From: Halobacillus halophilus DSM 2266
GTDB taxonomy: Bacteria > Bacillota > Bacilli > Bacillales > Halobacillaceae
Assembly: GCF_000284515.1 (NCBI RefSeq)
Contig: NC_017668.1
Span: forward strand, 2,232,001-2,296,000
Length of the DNA stretch: 64,000 nucleotides
Reading direction: 5' to 3'
Shown: one piece after another, positions 47,723 to 57,202 of the stretch
Layout: each line of letters opens with the position of its first letter
Position numbering within the stretch: position 1 is the stretch's first letter
Notes under the pieces: model-generated
What the model saw: only the letters and a program-made list of their open reading frames with translations
Database searches by the model: none
Told to the model about the DNA's origin: nothing
Position numbers and translations under genes: made by a program

Positions 47723-47908
47723 TCAGTGCTTTACTATGATATATAATCGATCACTCAAAGCGTGTGCGATCCCATCAAGGATAGCTTCAAGATTAGCAGC
47801 TACAGCTTCCATTTCTTCTTTGGTTTCACAATGGAAAACGGCCGTGCTCCCGGTTACTTTTTCGGATTGGGTGGTGATCGCTGCTAGAATTGCTTTTTCC
47901 ATCTTCAT
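47723..47908 (-). CDS. Small capping subunit associated with the YIEGIA protein
   Basis: 61 residues, starting MKMEKAILAAITTQSEKVTGST. It matches the short protein families annotated as capping complex subunit for YIEGIA in sporeformers. It follows the YIEGIA gene by 3 nt with a GGGAGGG 7 nt before ATG. Role is inferred from this pairing: probably acts with the membrane protein during sporulation. Confidence 0.75.
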   Translation of the reverse strand: MKMEKAILAAITTQSEKVTGSTAVFHCETKEEMEAVAANLEAILDGIAHALSDRLYIIVKH

Positions 47909-47911
47909 ATT

Positions 47912-48793
47912 TTAGCCCTCCCGGTTTCTTTTCCTTGACGGCATTTGTATGGCATTTTCCAGTACTGGCACAGAGGAAATAATCTCTTTGGCTCTTACAG
48001 GATCTTTCTCCTGAGGTAATATAAAAACACCAATTCTCCCATCGTTAAGATCTCGTTTAATTAATGGAACGAGGGCAGGGGTCCCAGAATCTCTAAAAAC
48101 TCCAAGGGTGACGGAGACATCATGTAATATGGCTTGACGCTGGCCAAGATTAGCTATAGTGGAGCGAACACTAAAAGACTTAGGGGTCAATATGAAGCCC
48201 ATCCCATACTTTAATATTTCGTCCTGACGTTCAGGAAGTCCTATGTTCATGATATAAATGTTATCTACATACAAACCTGCTCCTTTAAAGCTAAGTTCTG
48301 AGAGTTCCACCGTTACGATATCGGAAAGCTTGGAACCACTCATTAACAGGGAAGAAATAATAAAACACACTACAGCAGCACCAAGAGCTGCCCATCCATT
48401 TACGGCAAGATAGCACAGCGTGACAACGAAGGAAGTAAATATAACGAGGTAATTTCTACTTTCAAAAGCGACAGCAATCCCTTCAATATAAGTGTTTCCC
48501 CGGGGTACAAGTTCAAAAGAATCCATTTCTGTTAACGTATTTCTTTCCATGTTGCGGACTTCCCTGAATTGGGAGGCAGCTAACGTTAAAAAGGTAACAG
48601 CTGTAAATTCCTTCTCCATTATAGAGGGAATGGCTATAGTCCCGAGTGAAGCCGCTATAAAACCCAGCGATAAATGAATAATTTTCCCATGTAAATAGGT
48701 AGGATACTGACGATAGTCAGTTCGAAGCATAAAGATTCTTAAAGCCGTACCCACCGAAATACCTGCAATAATTGGATAGGTGTATTCATTCAC
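47912..48793 (-). CDS. seaA: YIEGIA-family membrane protein
   Basis: 293 residues. About six membrane helices (residues 5-160), with the name-giving YIEGIA at about 108-113, and a soluble C-terminal half (about 170-290). Corresponds to YphB (SeaA) of B. subtilis, linked to spore envelope formation. Start GTG 48793 overlaps the yphA stop by 4 nt with AAGGAGGT upstream. Confidence 0.85.
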   Translation of the reverse strand: MNEYTYPIIAGISVGTALRIFMLRTDYRQYPTYLHGKIIHLSLGFIAASLGTIAIPSIMEKEFTAVTFLTLAASQFREVRNMERNTLTEMDSFELVPRGNTYIEGIAVAFESRNYLVIFTSFVVTLCYLAVNGWAALGAAVVCFIISSLLMSGSKLSDIVTVELSELSFKGAGLYVDNIYIMNIGLPERQDEILKYGMGFILTPKSFSVRSTIANLGQRQAILHDVSVTLGVFRDSGTPALVPLIKRDLNDGRIGVFILPQEKDPVRAKEIISSVPVLENAIQMPSRKRNREG

Positions 48794-49422
48794 ACATACG
48801 CACCTCCTTTTTTAATTGTTTTAATCTTCTTCTGTTGCAAAGAATCCTTTAATCGATGAATCCCATACATGATAAGTAAAACGATCATACCTTTTAACAC
48901 AAAAATTATCGTTTGTTGATTGAAAAAAGGTTCTTCCAAAATGTAAATTGAAAGTACCAAATAAGACCATAATGTACCAAATGCATTAATTAGCAGCCAT
49001 GCCCCCATTAAACTAGGGAGGTCCTGAAACATTTTATGTAGAACAAACAAGAAAAATATTACTCCCAGGTAAACACCCGGGAGTCTGGACCAAACTGGCT
49101 GCACCAGTAGAAAAAGCTGTACGGCTGTATAACCAATACTTAACACAATTGGCCAGAAATGCTGGATCATATGTTTACGAGTGATCTTCCAGAAATAAGT
49201 GCCAAAAATGCCTAATAGCAAAACAAAGTAAAGCTGAAAGTTTATGAACTGATTATCACCGACGGTATATGTACACATAATGATCCAGATAAAAAGTAAC
49301 AACCTACTCCGCAAATTTGATGATGGAATGAAAAAAAAGATGATAAGCGCAAGGACCCAAGCATACCAGTAGTAAATAGCCGCCAAACCTTTCCACCCCT
49401 TCCTCTTTTTATTATGGATCAC
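48790..49422 (-). CDS. yphA: YphA-like membrane protein
   Basis: 210 residues from GTG 49422, about six membrane helices, Lys-rich C-terminus. Place between fni and seaA identifies it with B. subtilis YphA; function unknown. The start is uncertain: a longer frame to 49449 would overlap the fni terminator, and shorter TTG starts are possible. Confidence 0.75.
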   Translation of the reverse strand: MIHNKKRKGWKGLAAIYYWYAWVLALIIFFFIPSSNLRSRLLLFIWIIMCTYTVGDNQFINFQLYFVLLLGIFGTYFWKITRKHMIQHFWPIVLSIGYTAVQLFLLVQPVWSRLPGVYLGVIFFLFVLHKMFQDLPSLMGAWLLINAFGTLWSYLVLSIYILEEPFFNQQTIIFVLKGMIVLLIMYGIHRLKDSLQQKKIKTIKKGGAYV

Positions 49423-49451
49423 TATGTCCTTCTTTAAACATCTGCCCATAC

Positions 49452-49479
49452 AAAAAGCCCATGATTATAATCATGGGCT
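49452..49479 (-). terminator. Terminator of fni
   Basis: 24-nt perfect palindrome (49456-49479), arms AGCCCATGATTA and complement with no loop nucleotides left unpaired in principle, then five T on the minus strand. It includes the fni stop codon region. Confidence 0.85.
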
Positions 49480-50499
49480 AAGTCTTTGGTCTGACCATTC
49501 TTTAGTCCGGCCAAATAGTATATAGGGGTTATGTGACAAGTCATGAATATTGGATGCATTCAACAGCATCATCGCAATTTTAATCTCTTCGTGGATATGA
49601 CAAATTTCATTGACCAGAGCCTCTTCACCTTCTTCAACCAGAACACGAAGAAGGCCTCCAGCCATTCCAAATGCCTTTCCTCCTAAAATGAGTCCTTTCA
49701 CTCCATCCAGACCATGGCGAACACCCCCGGAGGCAATAATATGAAGGTCCGGGGACACAGAAGAAGATTCCAAAATGGAAATAGGGGTAGGGATTCCCCA
49801 ATTATTAAATGATGATAAGGGGGTGGCTCTTCTCATATTCTCTACTTTAGAGAAGTTTGTCCCCCCCTGACCTCCTACATCAATGTAACGAACCCCCATA
49901 GAATATAAGGTTTCCACTGTCTCTTTCGACATCCCATACCCTACTTCTTTTACGATCACAGGAATAGACATCTTAGATACAATCTCTTCTATTCGACGAA
50001 GACGATGGGAAAAGTCTCTGTCTCCTTCAGGCATTATTAATTCCTGAAGTGTATTAATATGAATTTGCAGTCCATCCGCTTTAAGCATGTCGACAGCTTC
50101 TTCTGCCTGAGGAACGGTAGCTTCACTACCCACATTTGCAAAAATGACTCCCTCAGGATTTACTTCCCGAACAACTTCATAGGTAGATCTCTCCTCGGGA
50201 TTTTTAATGGCTGACATTTGGGAACCTACAGCCATCCCAATACCGGTTTTACTTGCGGCTAAAGCGAGGTTCCGATTAATCTCTTTCGTTTCTTCTCCAC
50301 CACCACCGGTCATTGCATTAACAAAAAGAGGGGAACTCAAATGAAGTTCCCCTACTTGTGTTTCTATACTCAATTGATTAAAGTCCAGACGGGCCAGACT
50401 TTGATGAACGATTTCCACATCGTCAAAATGATTGTGATAAGCTCGTTCGTGACCTAATGCATGGCGGATATGATCAATTTTCCTCTCAGACCTTGTCAT
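49471..50499 (-). CDS. fni: Isopentenyl-diphosphate delta-isomerase, type 2
   Basis: 342 residues. FMN- and NADPH-dependent interconversion of IPP and DMAPP, feeding HepST. FVNAMTGGGGE, MAVGSQMSAI, ANVGSEATVPQ, QIHINTLQELIMPEGDRDF (shown within limit) and DVGGQGGTNFSKVE are present. ATG 50499 (MTRSERK) is the family start. Confidence 0.97.
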   Translation of the reverse strand: MTRSERKIDHIRHALGHERAYHNHFDDVEIVHQSLARLDFNQLSIETQVGELHLSSPLFVNAMTGGGGEETKEINRNLALAASKTGIGMAVGSQMSAIKNPEERSTYEVVREVNPEGVIFANVGSEATVPQAEEAVDMLKADGLQIHINTLQELIMPEGDRDFSHRLRRIEEIVSKMSIPVIVKEVGYGMSKETVETLYSMGVRYIDVGGQGGTNFSKVENMRRATPLSSFNNWGIPTPISILESSSVSPDLHIIASGGVRHGLDGVKGLILGGKAFGMAGGLLRVLVEEGEEALVNEICHIHEEIKIAMMLLNASNIHDLSHNPYILFGRTKEWSDQRLSP

Positions 50500-50516
50500 A
50501 TCCAACACCCACTCAA

Positions 50517-51659
50517 TTATTTTTTGTATTTATCCAGTTTATCGCCAATCATATCACTCAGGGAGAAACCGGAATTGTCTTCTTCCTTCTCATACTGCTG
50601 GTACTCTTCTCTAGTTTGTTCAGCTTCAAGTTCTTTCATACTTAAGGAAAGACGTTTAGCTTCTCCATCTACGTCTAACACTTTAACTTGTACCTGCTGT
50701 CCTTCTTCCAGGACTTCACCAGGAGTACCAATGTGGCGATTGGAGATTTGTGAAATGTGAACAAGTCCTTCAACACCTGGGAACACTTCTACAAATGCTC
50801 CAAAGCTTACTAAACGGCGAACCGTTCCTTCTAACACTTCTCCCTGTTTCACTTTTTCCTGAATATCATGCCACGGACCAGGCTGAGTGGCTTTCAAGGA
50901 AAGAGATATTCTCTCATTATCACGATCAACAGATAGTACTTTAACTTTAACCGTCTGCCCCTCTTCAACTACATCAGATGCTTTTTCTACATGCTGATGA
51001 GACAGTTGGGAGATATGTACTAATCCGTCAATACCTCCAAGGTTTACAAACGCACCGAAGTCTGTCAATCTTTGAACAGTGCCTTCAATTACCTGACCAT
51101 CTTCAAGTGAGTGCAGTACCTCCTGCTTTTTCGCTGACTCTTCCTCTTCCACTACTGCCCTGTGAGAAAGAATGACACGATTTTGTTCTCGATCCAGTTC
51201 AACCACTTTCAGAGAAAGGTTTCTGCCTTTATAGTTTTCAAAATCTTCAACATAGTAAGTTTCTACTAGAGAAGCAGGGATAAATCCTCGAAGACCGATG
51301 TCTACAACAAGACCGCCTTTTACAACGTCTTTAACTTCAGCTTCAAAAATTTCTCCACTCTCATACTTGTCTTCCAAGTCCTGCCATGCTTTATCTGCAT
51401 CAACAGCTCTTTTAGATAGGACGATTTCATCATCTTCTACCTTTTTAACTTGCAGGGTCAACTCGTCCCCTTCACTGACTGCATCTGAAGCTTTTTCAAC
51501 ATGAAGGCTGGATAATTCACTAATAGGTACAATACCCTCAACTTTATATCCAACATCTACGAGGACTTGTTTTTCTTCAATTTTAACAACTTTACCAGTA
51601 ACAATGTCCCCGGCAGAGAATTCTTGCATTCCAGATACTTCTTGATTCATTTCATCCAT
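50517..51659 (-). CDS. ypfD: S1-domain RNA-binding protein (30S S1 homologue)
   Basis: 380 residues with four S1 domains (about 16-85, 103-170, 188-256, 273-343), e.g. [17 protein letters not shown] and [20 protein letters not shown]. Homologue of ribosomal protein S1, not essential in Bacillus; binds RNA. GGAGGT 8 nt before ATG 51659. Confidence 0.96.
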   Translation of the reverse strand: MDEMNQEVSGMQEFSAGDIVTGKVVKIEEKQVLVDVGYKVEGIVPISELSSLHVEKASDAVSEGDELTLQVKKVEDDEIVLSKRAVDADKAWQDLEDKYESGEIFEAEVKDVVKGGLVVDIGLRGFIPASLVETYYVEDFENYKGRNLSLKVVELDREQNRVILSHRAVVEEEESAKKQEVLHSLEDGQVIEGTVQRLTDFGAFVNLGGIDGLVHISQLSHQHVEKASDVVEEGQTVKVKVLSVDRDNERISLSLKATQPGPWHDIQEKVKQGEVLEGTVRRLVSFGAFVEVFPGVEGLVHISQISNRHIGTPGEVLEEGQQVQVKVLDVDGEAKRLSLSMKELEAEQTREEYQQYEKEEDNSGFSLSDMIGDKLDKYKK

Positions 51660-51761
51660 ACCAAGCTACCTCCTTCAATTTCCGACACAACCTTTAAAAC
51701 AGAAATGCCCTTTTTTCTAACTTCTAATATTTAGAGCTTTTTGTCAAGTGATTACGCTCCA

Positions 51762-52343
51762 TCAGCTGTGAATTTTATGCAGTTTTCTGATTTCTTCCAT
51801 AATTCGATCTGTTACGACTTGCGCAGAAGCTTTTTCCTCACGGTATCCACTCATATCAATGGGTTCACCATAAACGACCTTCAACCGTTGAAACTTCTTA
51901 TAAGGTCCTACTATAGCGCAGGGAACAATATAGGCTTCAGAACGTAGAGCAAAGAAACCTGCACCAGCCAAACCCTTTCCAATTTCGCCATTTTTTTGTC
52001 TTCTTCCTTCCGGGAAAAGACCGAGTACATGATTATTATTAAGAATTTCCAGACCTTGACGGAGCGCATTACGATCACGCATGCCTCTTTTTATTGGAAA
52101 AGCATGGACTCCTTTAAGAATTCCCCCAATCAGCCTGTTTTTAAACAATTCTTCTTTGGCAAGGAAGTAAATGTCCCTGCTGTTTGTAATACCTACTACA
52201 GGTGGATCTGCATTAGATATATGATTGGAACAAACAATAACTGGACCTTCTTTGGGAATATTGTGTTGACCAATAACTTTAATCCGGTATAAAGGGTAAA
52301 AGATGACAGCACAAATCCATTTACCCAGCTTATATAAGCTCAT
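51762..52343 (-). CDS. plsC: 1-acyl-sn-glycerol-3-phosphate acyltransferase
   Basis: 193 residues. PlsC-type acyltransferase with catalytic H-x4-D in CSNHISNADPP (near 36-46) and FPEGRR (near 115). Hydrophobic N-terminus for the membrane. Makes phosphatidate. In B. subtilis cmk is followed directly by ypfD; the order cmk-plsC-rpsA seen here is common in other Firmicutes. Overlaps cmk by 1 nt. Confidence 0.93.
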   Translation of the reverse strand: MSLYKLGKWICAVIFYPLYRIKVIGQHNIPKEGPVIVCSNHISNADPPVVGITNSRDIYFLAKEELFKNRLIGGILKGVHAFPIKRGMRDRNALRQGLEILNNNHVLGLFPEGRRQKNGEIGKGLAGAGFFALRSEAYIVPCAIVGPYKKFQRLKVVYGEPIDMSGYREEKASAQVVTDRIMEEIRKLHKIHS

Positions 52344-53026
52344 TATTTATCCCCCCTCTCCTTCTTTTCATTTACTACTTTAATTATCTGCGCTACTACT
52401 TCTTCTATTGTTAAAGAGGTGGTGTCTACAATAACGGCATCGTCAGCTTTTACAAGCGGAGCAACTTCACGGTTTGAATCAATTTCATCACGCCTGCGGA
52501 TTTCTTCCTTAAGGTCTTCCAGGTTTGAGTCGTACCCTTTGGACTGGTTTTCTTTATGACGTCTTTCTGCTCTTTCATCCACAGAGGCAATCATAAATAT
52601 CTTTACATCAGCATTAGGCAGTACATGAGTCCCTATATCTCTGCCATCCATCACGACCCCCTGGTGATTAACGAGTTCCTGCTGGCGGCTTACCATTTCT
52701 TCCCGGACGTCTTTATGCTTGGATGCAATAGATACCTGGTTCGTAACATCGCTTGTTCTTATATCGTCCGACACATCCTCACCATCAAGAAGGACTCTCT
52801 GTCCATTCTCGCTCTGCACTAATTTTAAATCCGTTTTCCTTAATAATTGTGCCAGAGCATATTCATCTTCAAGTGAGACACCATTATTTAAGGCTTTCCA
52901 AGTTAATGCACGATACATTGCCCCCGTATCTACATATATTAAAGATAATTTTTCAGCTACTCTTTTTGCTACAGTACTTTTTCCGGCAGCAGCTGGGCCG
53001 TCGATTGCAATTGTCATAGTATCCAT
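52343..53026 (-). CDS. cmk: Cytidylate kinase
   Basis: 227 residues. Phosphorylates CMP and dCMP. P-loop [11 protein letters not shown] (about 7-17), [15 protein letters not shown] and [19 protein letters not shown] 53026 with GGAGGA 10 nt upstream; the longer TTG start at 53044 would include the ribosome-binding site itself. A structured leader lies upstream. Confidence 0.95.
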   Translation of the reverse strand: MDTMTIAIDGPAAAGKSTVAKRVAEKLSLIYVDTGAMYRALTWKALNNGVSLEDEYALAQLLRKTDLKLVQSENGQRVLLDGEDVSDDIRTSDVTNQVSIASKHKDVREEMVSRQQELVNHQGVVMDGRDIGTHVLPNADVKIFMIASVDERAERRHKENQSKGYDSNLEDLKEEIRRRDEIDSNREVAPLVKADDAVIVDTTSLTIEEVVAQIIKVVNEKKERGDK

Positions 53027-53056
53027 GAGTTCAGTTTCCTCCAATTTACCTTATAC

Positions 53057-53090
53057 AAATAAAAGCGCACTTAAATAACGAAAGCGCGCC
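53057..53090 (-). terminator. Terminator between ypfA and cmk
   Basis: GCGCGC (about 53083-53088) pairs with GTGCGC (53065-53070) with one G-U, 13-nt loop, then TTTTATTT on the minus strand. Confidence 0.65.
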
Positions 53091-53132
53091 TAAGAGCCCT
53101 CAGACGGTTAAACCCACCATGAGAGACTCTTA
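53091..53132 (-). ncRNA. Structured leader hairpin upstream of cmk
   Basis: Twelve-bp stem with one bulge between 53091-53102 and 53120-53132 on the minus-strand RNA, closing a 17-nt loop that contains GGGTTTAACC. It stands directly before the terminator at 53057-53090, the arrangement of an attenuator. No match to a riboswitch I know. Confidence 0.35.
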
Positions 53133-53185
53133 ATTACTCTGTACAGAATAACATAACTAATTGGAAAAAATCCATTATTATGTAG

Positions 53186-53848
53186 CTACTTTAGTGCCTT
53201 TCTGCGCATGTTCATCTGTTGCTCAAAACAATATCGAATGATCAGCTGACGCTGTTTTTCTAAAATATTTTCAAATTGTATGGATACTTGATTTTTCTTT
53301 CCGTTGTCTTGTTGAATTGTTCTTACTACGATTCCCTCAGATTCCACGTACCGGTTCTCGCCGGAATTCATAGGAAGAACTAACGTTAAGTTTACGCGCT
53401 GGCACCTATACATCTGTACATGATAAGGTTCTAAAATTGCTGCTCCGCCCCCACTAATATCCTGAGTCACTGCCGTAAAAGATTGATTTTCAAATTGAAC
53501 CGCAACATCTATTGAAGCGTCTACACGCACATATTTTCTGCGCTGTATCCGAATAAGGTCTTTTTGAGGAGGAAGTGTCAGTACGAGCACCGGAATGTTT
53601 AACTTCTTTCGTGCTACTACCTCCGTGTTAAAACAATATACGGATTGATCTTCAGTAATAAAGCTCGCCTGGATTTCAGTGCCTTCCATAATAAAAGCCG
53701 CTTTATCTGTCTTTACGTTAATAGGATAATCAATATAGATATACCCTTTCGTGTGATCAACAAGTTTACACTTATATTTCTCTGGTTCTTCCTTATCCTT
53801 CGAGTTAATTTCTAAGGTGATTGGCATACCAATTTTTAAAATCTGCAT
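53186..53848 (-). CDS. ypfA: PilZ-domain c-di-GMP receptor YpfA (MotI)
   Basis: 220 residues. N-terminal YcgR-like domain (about 1-100) and PilZ domain with RRKYVRVD (RxxxR, near 105) and DISGGGAAIL (D/NxSxxG, near 137). In B. subtilis YpfA binds c-di-GMP and acts as a flagellar clutch. ATG 53848 with GGGGG upstream. Confidence 0.92.
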   Translation of the reverse strand: MQILKIGMPITLEINSKDKEEPEKYKCKLVDHTKGYIYIDYPINVKTDKAAFIMEGTEIQASFITEDQSVYCFNTEVVARKKLNIPVLVLTLPPQKDLIRIQRRKYVRVDASIDVAVQFENQSFTAVTQDISGGGAAILEPYHVQMYRCQRVNLTLVLPMNSGENRYVESEGIVVRTIQQDNGKKNQVSIQFENILEKQRQLIIRYCFEQQMNMRRKALK

Positions 53849-53935
53849 ATTATCCCCCAACTATCTAAGGCTTTTGTATTGATTATATTATCTCATTTTT
53901 ATATAAATATGGAAAGTGTATAGGTCTTGTGAATT

Positions 53936-53965
53936 AAAAAAACCGCCAGACCTATGGCGGTTTTT
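53936..53965 (-). terminator. Terminator after ypeB
   Basis: Stem AAAAACCGCCA (53938-53948) with complement at 53955-53965, 6-nt loop, T-run on the minus strand. Confidence 0.9.
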
Positions 53966-53970
53966 CTAAA

Positions 53971-55302
53971 CTAATTAAATTTGACTTCGGCTTTTTTTAA
54001 TGTTTCCACTTTTTCTTCCTGACCATTCTGAGCGTTTATAAATATTCTATACGTCGTATTTTCTTTAGTGGTTAAAAATTCGTAACATAATACGAGCTCT
54101 TTTAAGTCATTTTCGATGACAGCCAGTCGATTTTCCTGTATTTCTAATCCCGGGTTTACTTTGGAGCGTGCTTCTTCCTCTGTTATTTCAGGTTTTTCGA
54201 TTTCCCGGTCCTGGTGATCATCGTAGTAATCTCTTGCGGATAAACCAAGTACTTCACCATTATCCAATCCTACTTTTACAACTACAGATTCCGGATAATA
54301 GCGAATGTCATCCTTAGTATAAACATAACGAAAGATCCCTATGTTATTATACTGGTTCGTTTCAGCCAGCTCTAAACCTTCTGCCTCAAGTCCTTCTACA
54401 TATTTCTCAGCTTTCTTGGATGCTTCGTGAAGACTAATTTCCACCTCTCCCATTTTGCGGCTGATCATAATGGTTAAAGGGTGCCCTCCCTTTACAGTTA
54501 AATCCATATAACCATTTCGCTTTCCATTATCAAACGAAGCCGTGTAAGTCGGTACATCAGCTCCCTTACCTGATTTAGTAAGAGTAAGTTTATTAACATC
54601 AACTTTCTCAAGCCATTGACTGGCAATTTGTTTGGCTTTTGCTTCTGAAATAGGGTCCCCCTGTAGATTTTTATAACTTTTCTCTGGACTGGCAGCCGTT
54701 ATACCTGTTTGAGCGGTCGTTTGTGTATAACCGTCAACCGTTTTCTCTACGGTCTTAAACCCATTCACAATAGTGTTATCGCCCGCTTCATTGTTTGTAG
54801 AAAGTGCCAGTTGTACATCCATCCAGCGCAAATTATCTTTCAAAACAACATTTTGTACTTTGCGTAACTCGGTTTCAATCTCACCTGAATGCTTATGAAG
54901 CTCTTCCAGTTTTTTTATTTCTTTTTCACTTAAAGGCTTCTTCTCTAAGTCGCGAATAGCGGTTCTATAAGCGAAATCCCCTATTTCATAAAGAAATTCT
55001 TCCGTCTTATTAAACGGGAGCAGAGTAAGCGGAAGCTGACCCACATCTGAATTTGCTTCCGAGGTGATTCTCCAAATTTCAGCCAACTGTGGCGAAAGCT
55101 GCTGTCTCGTGTTCATAGCCAGTGTAGAACCTATTTTGTCGTGCAGAAGATCTACGTTATAAGTGAGTTCGTGAAATGCGCGTTGGTAACTGTTCTCCGC
55201 CTGAATAAGTACTGCATTTTTATCCTGATTTTCCTTGTAGCCCCAGACGGTTGTCCCTACAGCTACTATACTTAATACGACAATTGTAATCCAGCGAACC
55301 AT
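53971..55302 (-). CDS. ypeB: Germination protein YpeB
   Basis: 443 residues (450 in B. subtilis). N-terminal membrane anchor (about 3-22), helical N-domain (about 30-190), then PepSY-like repeats (about 215-430). It stabilises and localises the lytic enzyme SleB in the spore inner membrane. It follows sleB by 11 nt. Confidence 0.93.
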   Translation of the reverse strand: MVRWITIVVLSIVAVGTTVWGYKENQDKNAVLIQAENSYQRAFHELTYNVDLLHDKIGSTLAMNTRQQLSPQLAEIWRITSEANSDVGQLPLTLLPFNKTEEFLYEIGDFAYRTAIRDLEKKPLSEKEIKKLEELHKHSGEIETELRKVQNVVLKDNLRWMDVQLALSTNNEAGDNTIVNGFKTVEKTVDGYTQTTAQTGITAASPEKSYKNLQGDPISEAKAKQIASQWLEKVDVNKLTLTKSGKGADVPTYTASFDNGKRNGYMDLTVKGGHPLTIMISRKMGEVEISLHEASKKAEKYVEGLEAEGLELAETNQYNNIGIFRYVYTKDDIRYYPESVVVKVGLDNGEVLGLSARDYYDDHQDREIEKPEITEEEARSKVNPGLEIQENRLAVIENDLKELVLCYEFLTTKENTTYRIFINAQNGQEEKVETLKKAEVKFN

Positions 55303-55313
55303 TCTTCCACCTC

Positions 55314-56138
55314 CTATTTACAGAATATATGCTTACCAATCTTCTTAATTTGCGGCCTTGACCATATCCAATCTGATGTTGCCGTGTTCGGATTAAAATA
55401 ATATATAGCCTGACCAGAAGGATCCCATCCGTTGATCGCGTCCATAACCGCTTCTTTTGCCGTTTCATTAGGCTGAAGCCATATCTGTCCATCACTTACC
55501 GCAGTAAAGGCTCGTGGTTCAAAAATAACTCCTGAGACGGTGTTCGGAAACGTTGCGCTCGACACCCGGTTAAGAATTACAGATGCTACTGCCACCTGAC
55601 CAACGTAAGGCTCACCTCGTGCTTCTCCATACACAGCATTAGCCATCAATTGGATATCATTCTGAGAATACCCGCTTGGAACATTAACAGCTGTTGGCTC
55701 CTGTTTCTGAGGAGGTTCCTGGTTTCCTTTTGGTTTCTGCTGTTTAACCTGCTGAGTTTTAGGAGTACCCCCGTAATACGTGAAATCATTCCCTCTTCTC
55801 ACTTGCTCCTGAACAAATCCCTTATCATATTTACTAGCTTTGGTCAGTTTATTTTTCACTTCTCCCCCTACTAAACCATCAATTTCAAGACCAAATTCAT
55901 ATTGGAAATTCCGAACGGCCCAATAGGTGCCCCATCCAAAAACCCCATCGATATTACCGTTATAAAACCCCAGATATTGTAATCTGGCTTGTAGTTCAAT
56001 CACATCATCTCCGGTGGTCCCATGCTGTATAACTTGATTTGAAAAAGCTTCTACAGAGTTGACAGATGTCCATTCTGAAACAGGAAAGATGAGCATAGCG
56101 GCTCCCAATCCAATGATTATCATTTTCTTCCATATCAT
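55314..56138 (-). CDS. sleB: Spore cortex-lytic enzyme SleB
   Basis: 274 residues. Signal peptide (1-31), N-terminal peptidoglycan-binding domain (about 36-95; VIELQARLQYLGFYNG), Gln/Lys/Pro linker (about 115-145) and C-terminal hydrolase-2 domain with catalytic Glu in NAVYGEARGEPYVGQ (near 168) and QAIYYFNP. Lytic transglycosylase that degrades cortex at germination. A candidate sigma-G promoter is upstream. Confidence 0.96.
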   Translation of the reverse strand: MIWKKMIIIGLGAAMLIFPVSEWTSVNSVEAFSNQVIQHGTTGDDVIELQARLQYLGFYNGNIDGVFGWGTYWAVRNFQYEFGLEIDGLVGGEVKNKLTKASKYDKGFVQEQVRRGNDFTYYGGTPKTQQVKQQKPKGNQEPPQKQEPTAVNVPSGYSQNDIQLMANAVYGEARGEPYVGQVAVASVILNRVSSATFPNTVSGVIFEPRAFTAVSDGQIWLQPNETAKEAVMDAINGWDPSGQAIYYFNPNTATSDWIWSRPQIKKIGKHIFCK

Positions 56139-56177
56139 CTGAGTTACACCCCTGACCAGTAGTATTATTTATAAGAT

Positions 56178-56207
56178 TAGTGTCCATCCATTTATAAACT
56201 TTATACA
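56178..56207 (-). promoter_or_regulatory. Candidate sigma-G promoter of sleB-ypeB
   Basis: Minus-strand TGTATA (56207-56202), 17-nt spacer, GACACTA (56184-56178), against TGNATA and CATACTA. About 40 nt before ATG 56138. sleB is a known forespore gene. Confidence 0.55.
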
Positions 56208-56220
56208 TGTTTATCCATTA

Positions 56221-56247
56221 AAAAAACCGCCGTTGCAACGGCGGTTT
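56221..56247 (-). terminator. Terminator of prsW
   Basis: 24-nt perfect palindrome AAACCGCCGTTG + complement (56224-56247), T-run on the minus strand. Confidence 0.9.
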
Positions 56248-56255
56248 ACTTTTTA

Positions 56256-56915
56256 TCATGTTTTTTGAAGGTCTTCATGATGTTCATTGGCCAATCTTAT
56301 CTTTCTGAATCCTATCACCCATAAAACAATCATAAATGGTGTAATCCAGTACAGCCATGTCTGGTTCAATACCGTAATAATATAATCATACAAGGTATGA
56401 AAACCCACTGGAATTAGTAAGGCTAAACTTAAGCATAAATTTTGGTTTTTGCTGGCGAATTTTGCTTTACCCATGTAAAAGCCCATAAGAATTCCAAACA
56501 AAGCATGAGAAGATACTGGAAAAACTGCTCTTAATAGGGCAATCTCAATGCCATTTGAAAAGATATAAATAATATTTTCTATTGTTGCGAAGCCTAAACT
56601 AATTGCCACACCATAGATAATTCCGTCATAGTGATGGTCAAAATCTGAGTGCCTATAAGCAACAAATAATAGAAAAAACCATTTAAAAAATTCTTCCATT
56701 AACCCAGCTAAGAAAAACGACCTCAATAGCGGAGTCTGAAATACCCCTTCAGTTTCAAAAGCATATTGAATAAACATCAAGGGAAATACCATGATGATGC
56801 CAATAATAAACATGCGGATGATCAGTGGGAGCGGTTCTAGCTCAATTCTTTTACTTAAGTATATGAATGTCATAATTGCTATAGCAGGAGATATGGCTGC
56901 AGTCAGCAAGGCCAT
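56256..56915 (-). CDS. prsW: Membrane protease PrsW
   Basis: 219 residues (218 in B. subtilis). About eight membrane segments with active motifs MEEFFKW (near 93) and SSHALFGILMGFYMG (near 135-150). In Bacillus PrsW makes the first cut in anti-sigma RsiW, freeing sigma-W on cell-envelope stress. AGGGCTGA before ATG 56915. Confidence 0.93.
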   Translation of the reverse strand: MALLTAAISPAIAIMTFIYLSKRIELEPLPLIIRMFIIGIIMVFPLMFIQYAFETEGVFQTPLLRSFFLAGLMEEFFKWFFLLFVAYRHSDFDHHYDGIIYGVAISLGFATIENIIYIFSNGIEIALLRAVFPVSSHALFGILMGFYMGKAKFASKNQNLCLSLALLIPVGFHTLYDYIITVLNQTWLYWITPFMIVLWVIGFRKIRLANEHHEDLQKT

Positions 56916-57010
56916 AAAAATCAGCCCTCTCTCATTCTTTCGCCTTATTTCAATGGTATCATGAAGAATGTGGAAAAGGAATAAGGGATACGTCCGAATG
57001 GATAAATATC

Positions 57011-57041
57011 AAAAAAGCACCAGCTTGGCTGGTACTTTTTT
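57011..57041. terminator. Hairpin between asparaginase gene and prsW
   Basis: ACCAGC/GCTGGT (57019-57024 with 57028-57033) extended by AAAAAA/TTTTTT with one mismatch. Works in either direction by sequence. The gap 56916-57202 (287 nt) holds nothing else I can support. Confidence 0.7.
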
Positions 57042-57202
57042 ATCAGGCTTGATTAGAATTTCACACATGATTTGTCTGGAAGAAAGAATACCTTCGAGAA
57101 AAATAATAGAGAAAACTCTGATAAATAGAAACGGGAAGTGCAGAGCATAGAGTTCTTTCACCAGGAAGAGCCTTAGAAAAAGGCTTATGCTCCAGTGGAA
57201 GT

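Noticed and set aside
53091-53132. T-box reading of the cmk leader (GGTGGG...ACC)
   Set aside because: The T-box antiterminator core TGGNACCGCG is not there and no specifier stem is seen; a nucleotide kinase is not a usual T-box target.
56968-57150. 60-codon + strand frame in the prsW-asparaginase gap
   Set aside because: It runs through the terminator hairpin at 57011-57041 and has no ribosome-binding site.
57165-57190. AGCCTT/AAGGCT hairpin past the asparaginase stop
   Set aside because: No T-run on the minus strand, weak 6-bp stem; the hairpin at 57011-57041 is the better terminator.
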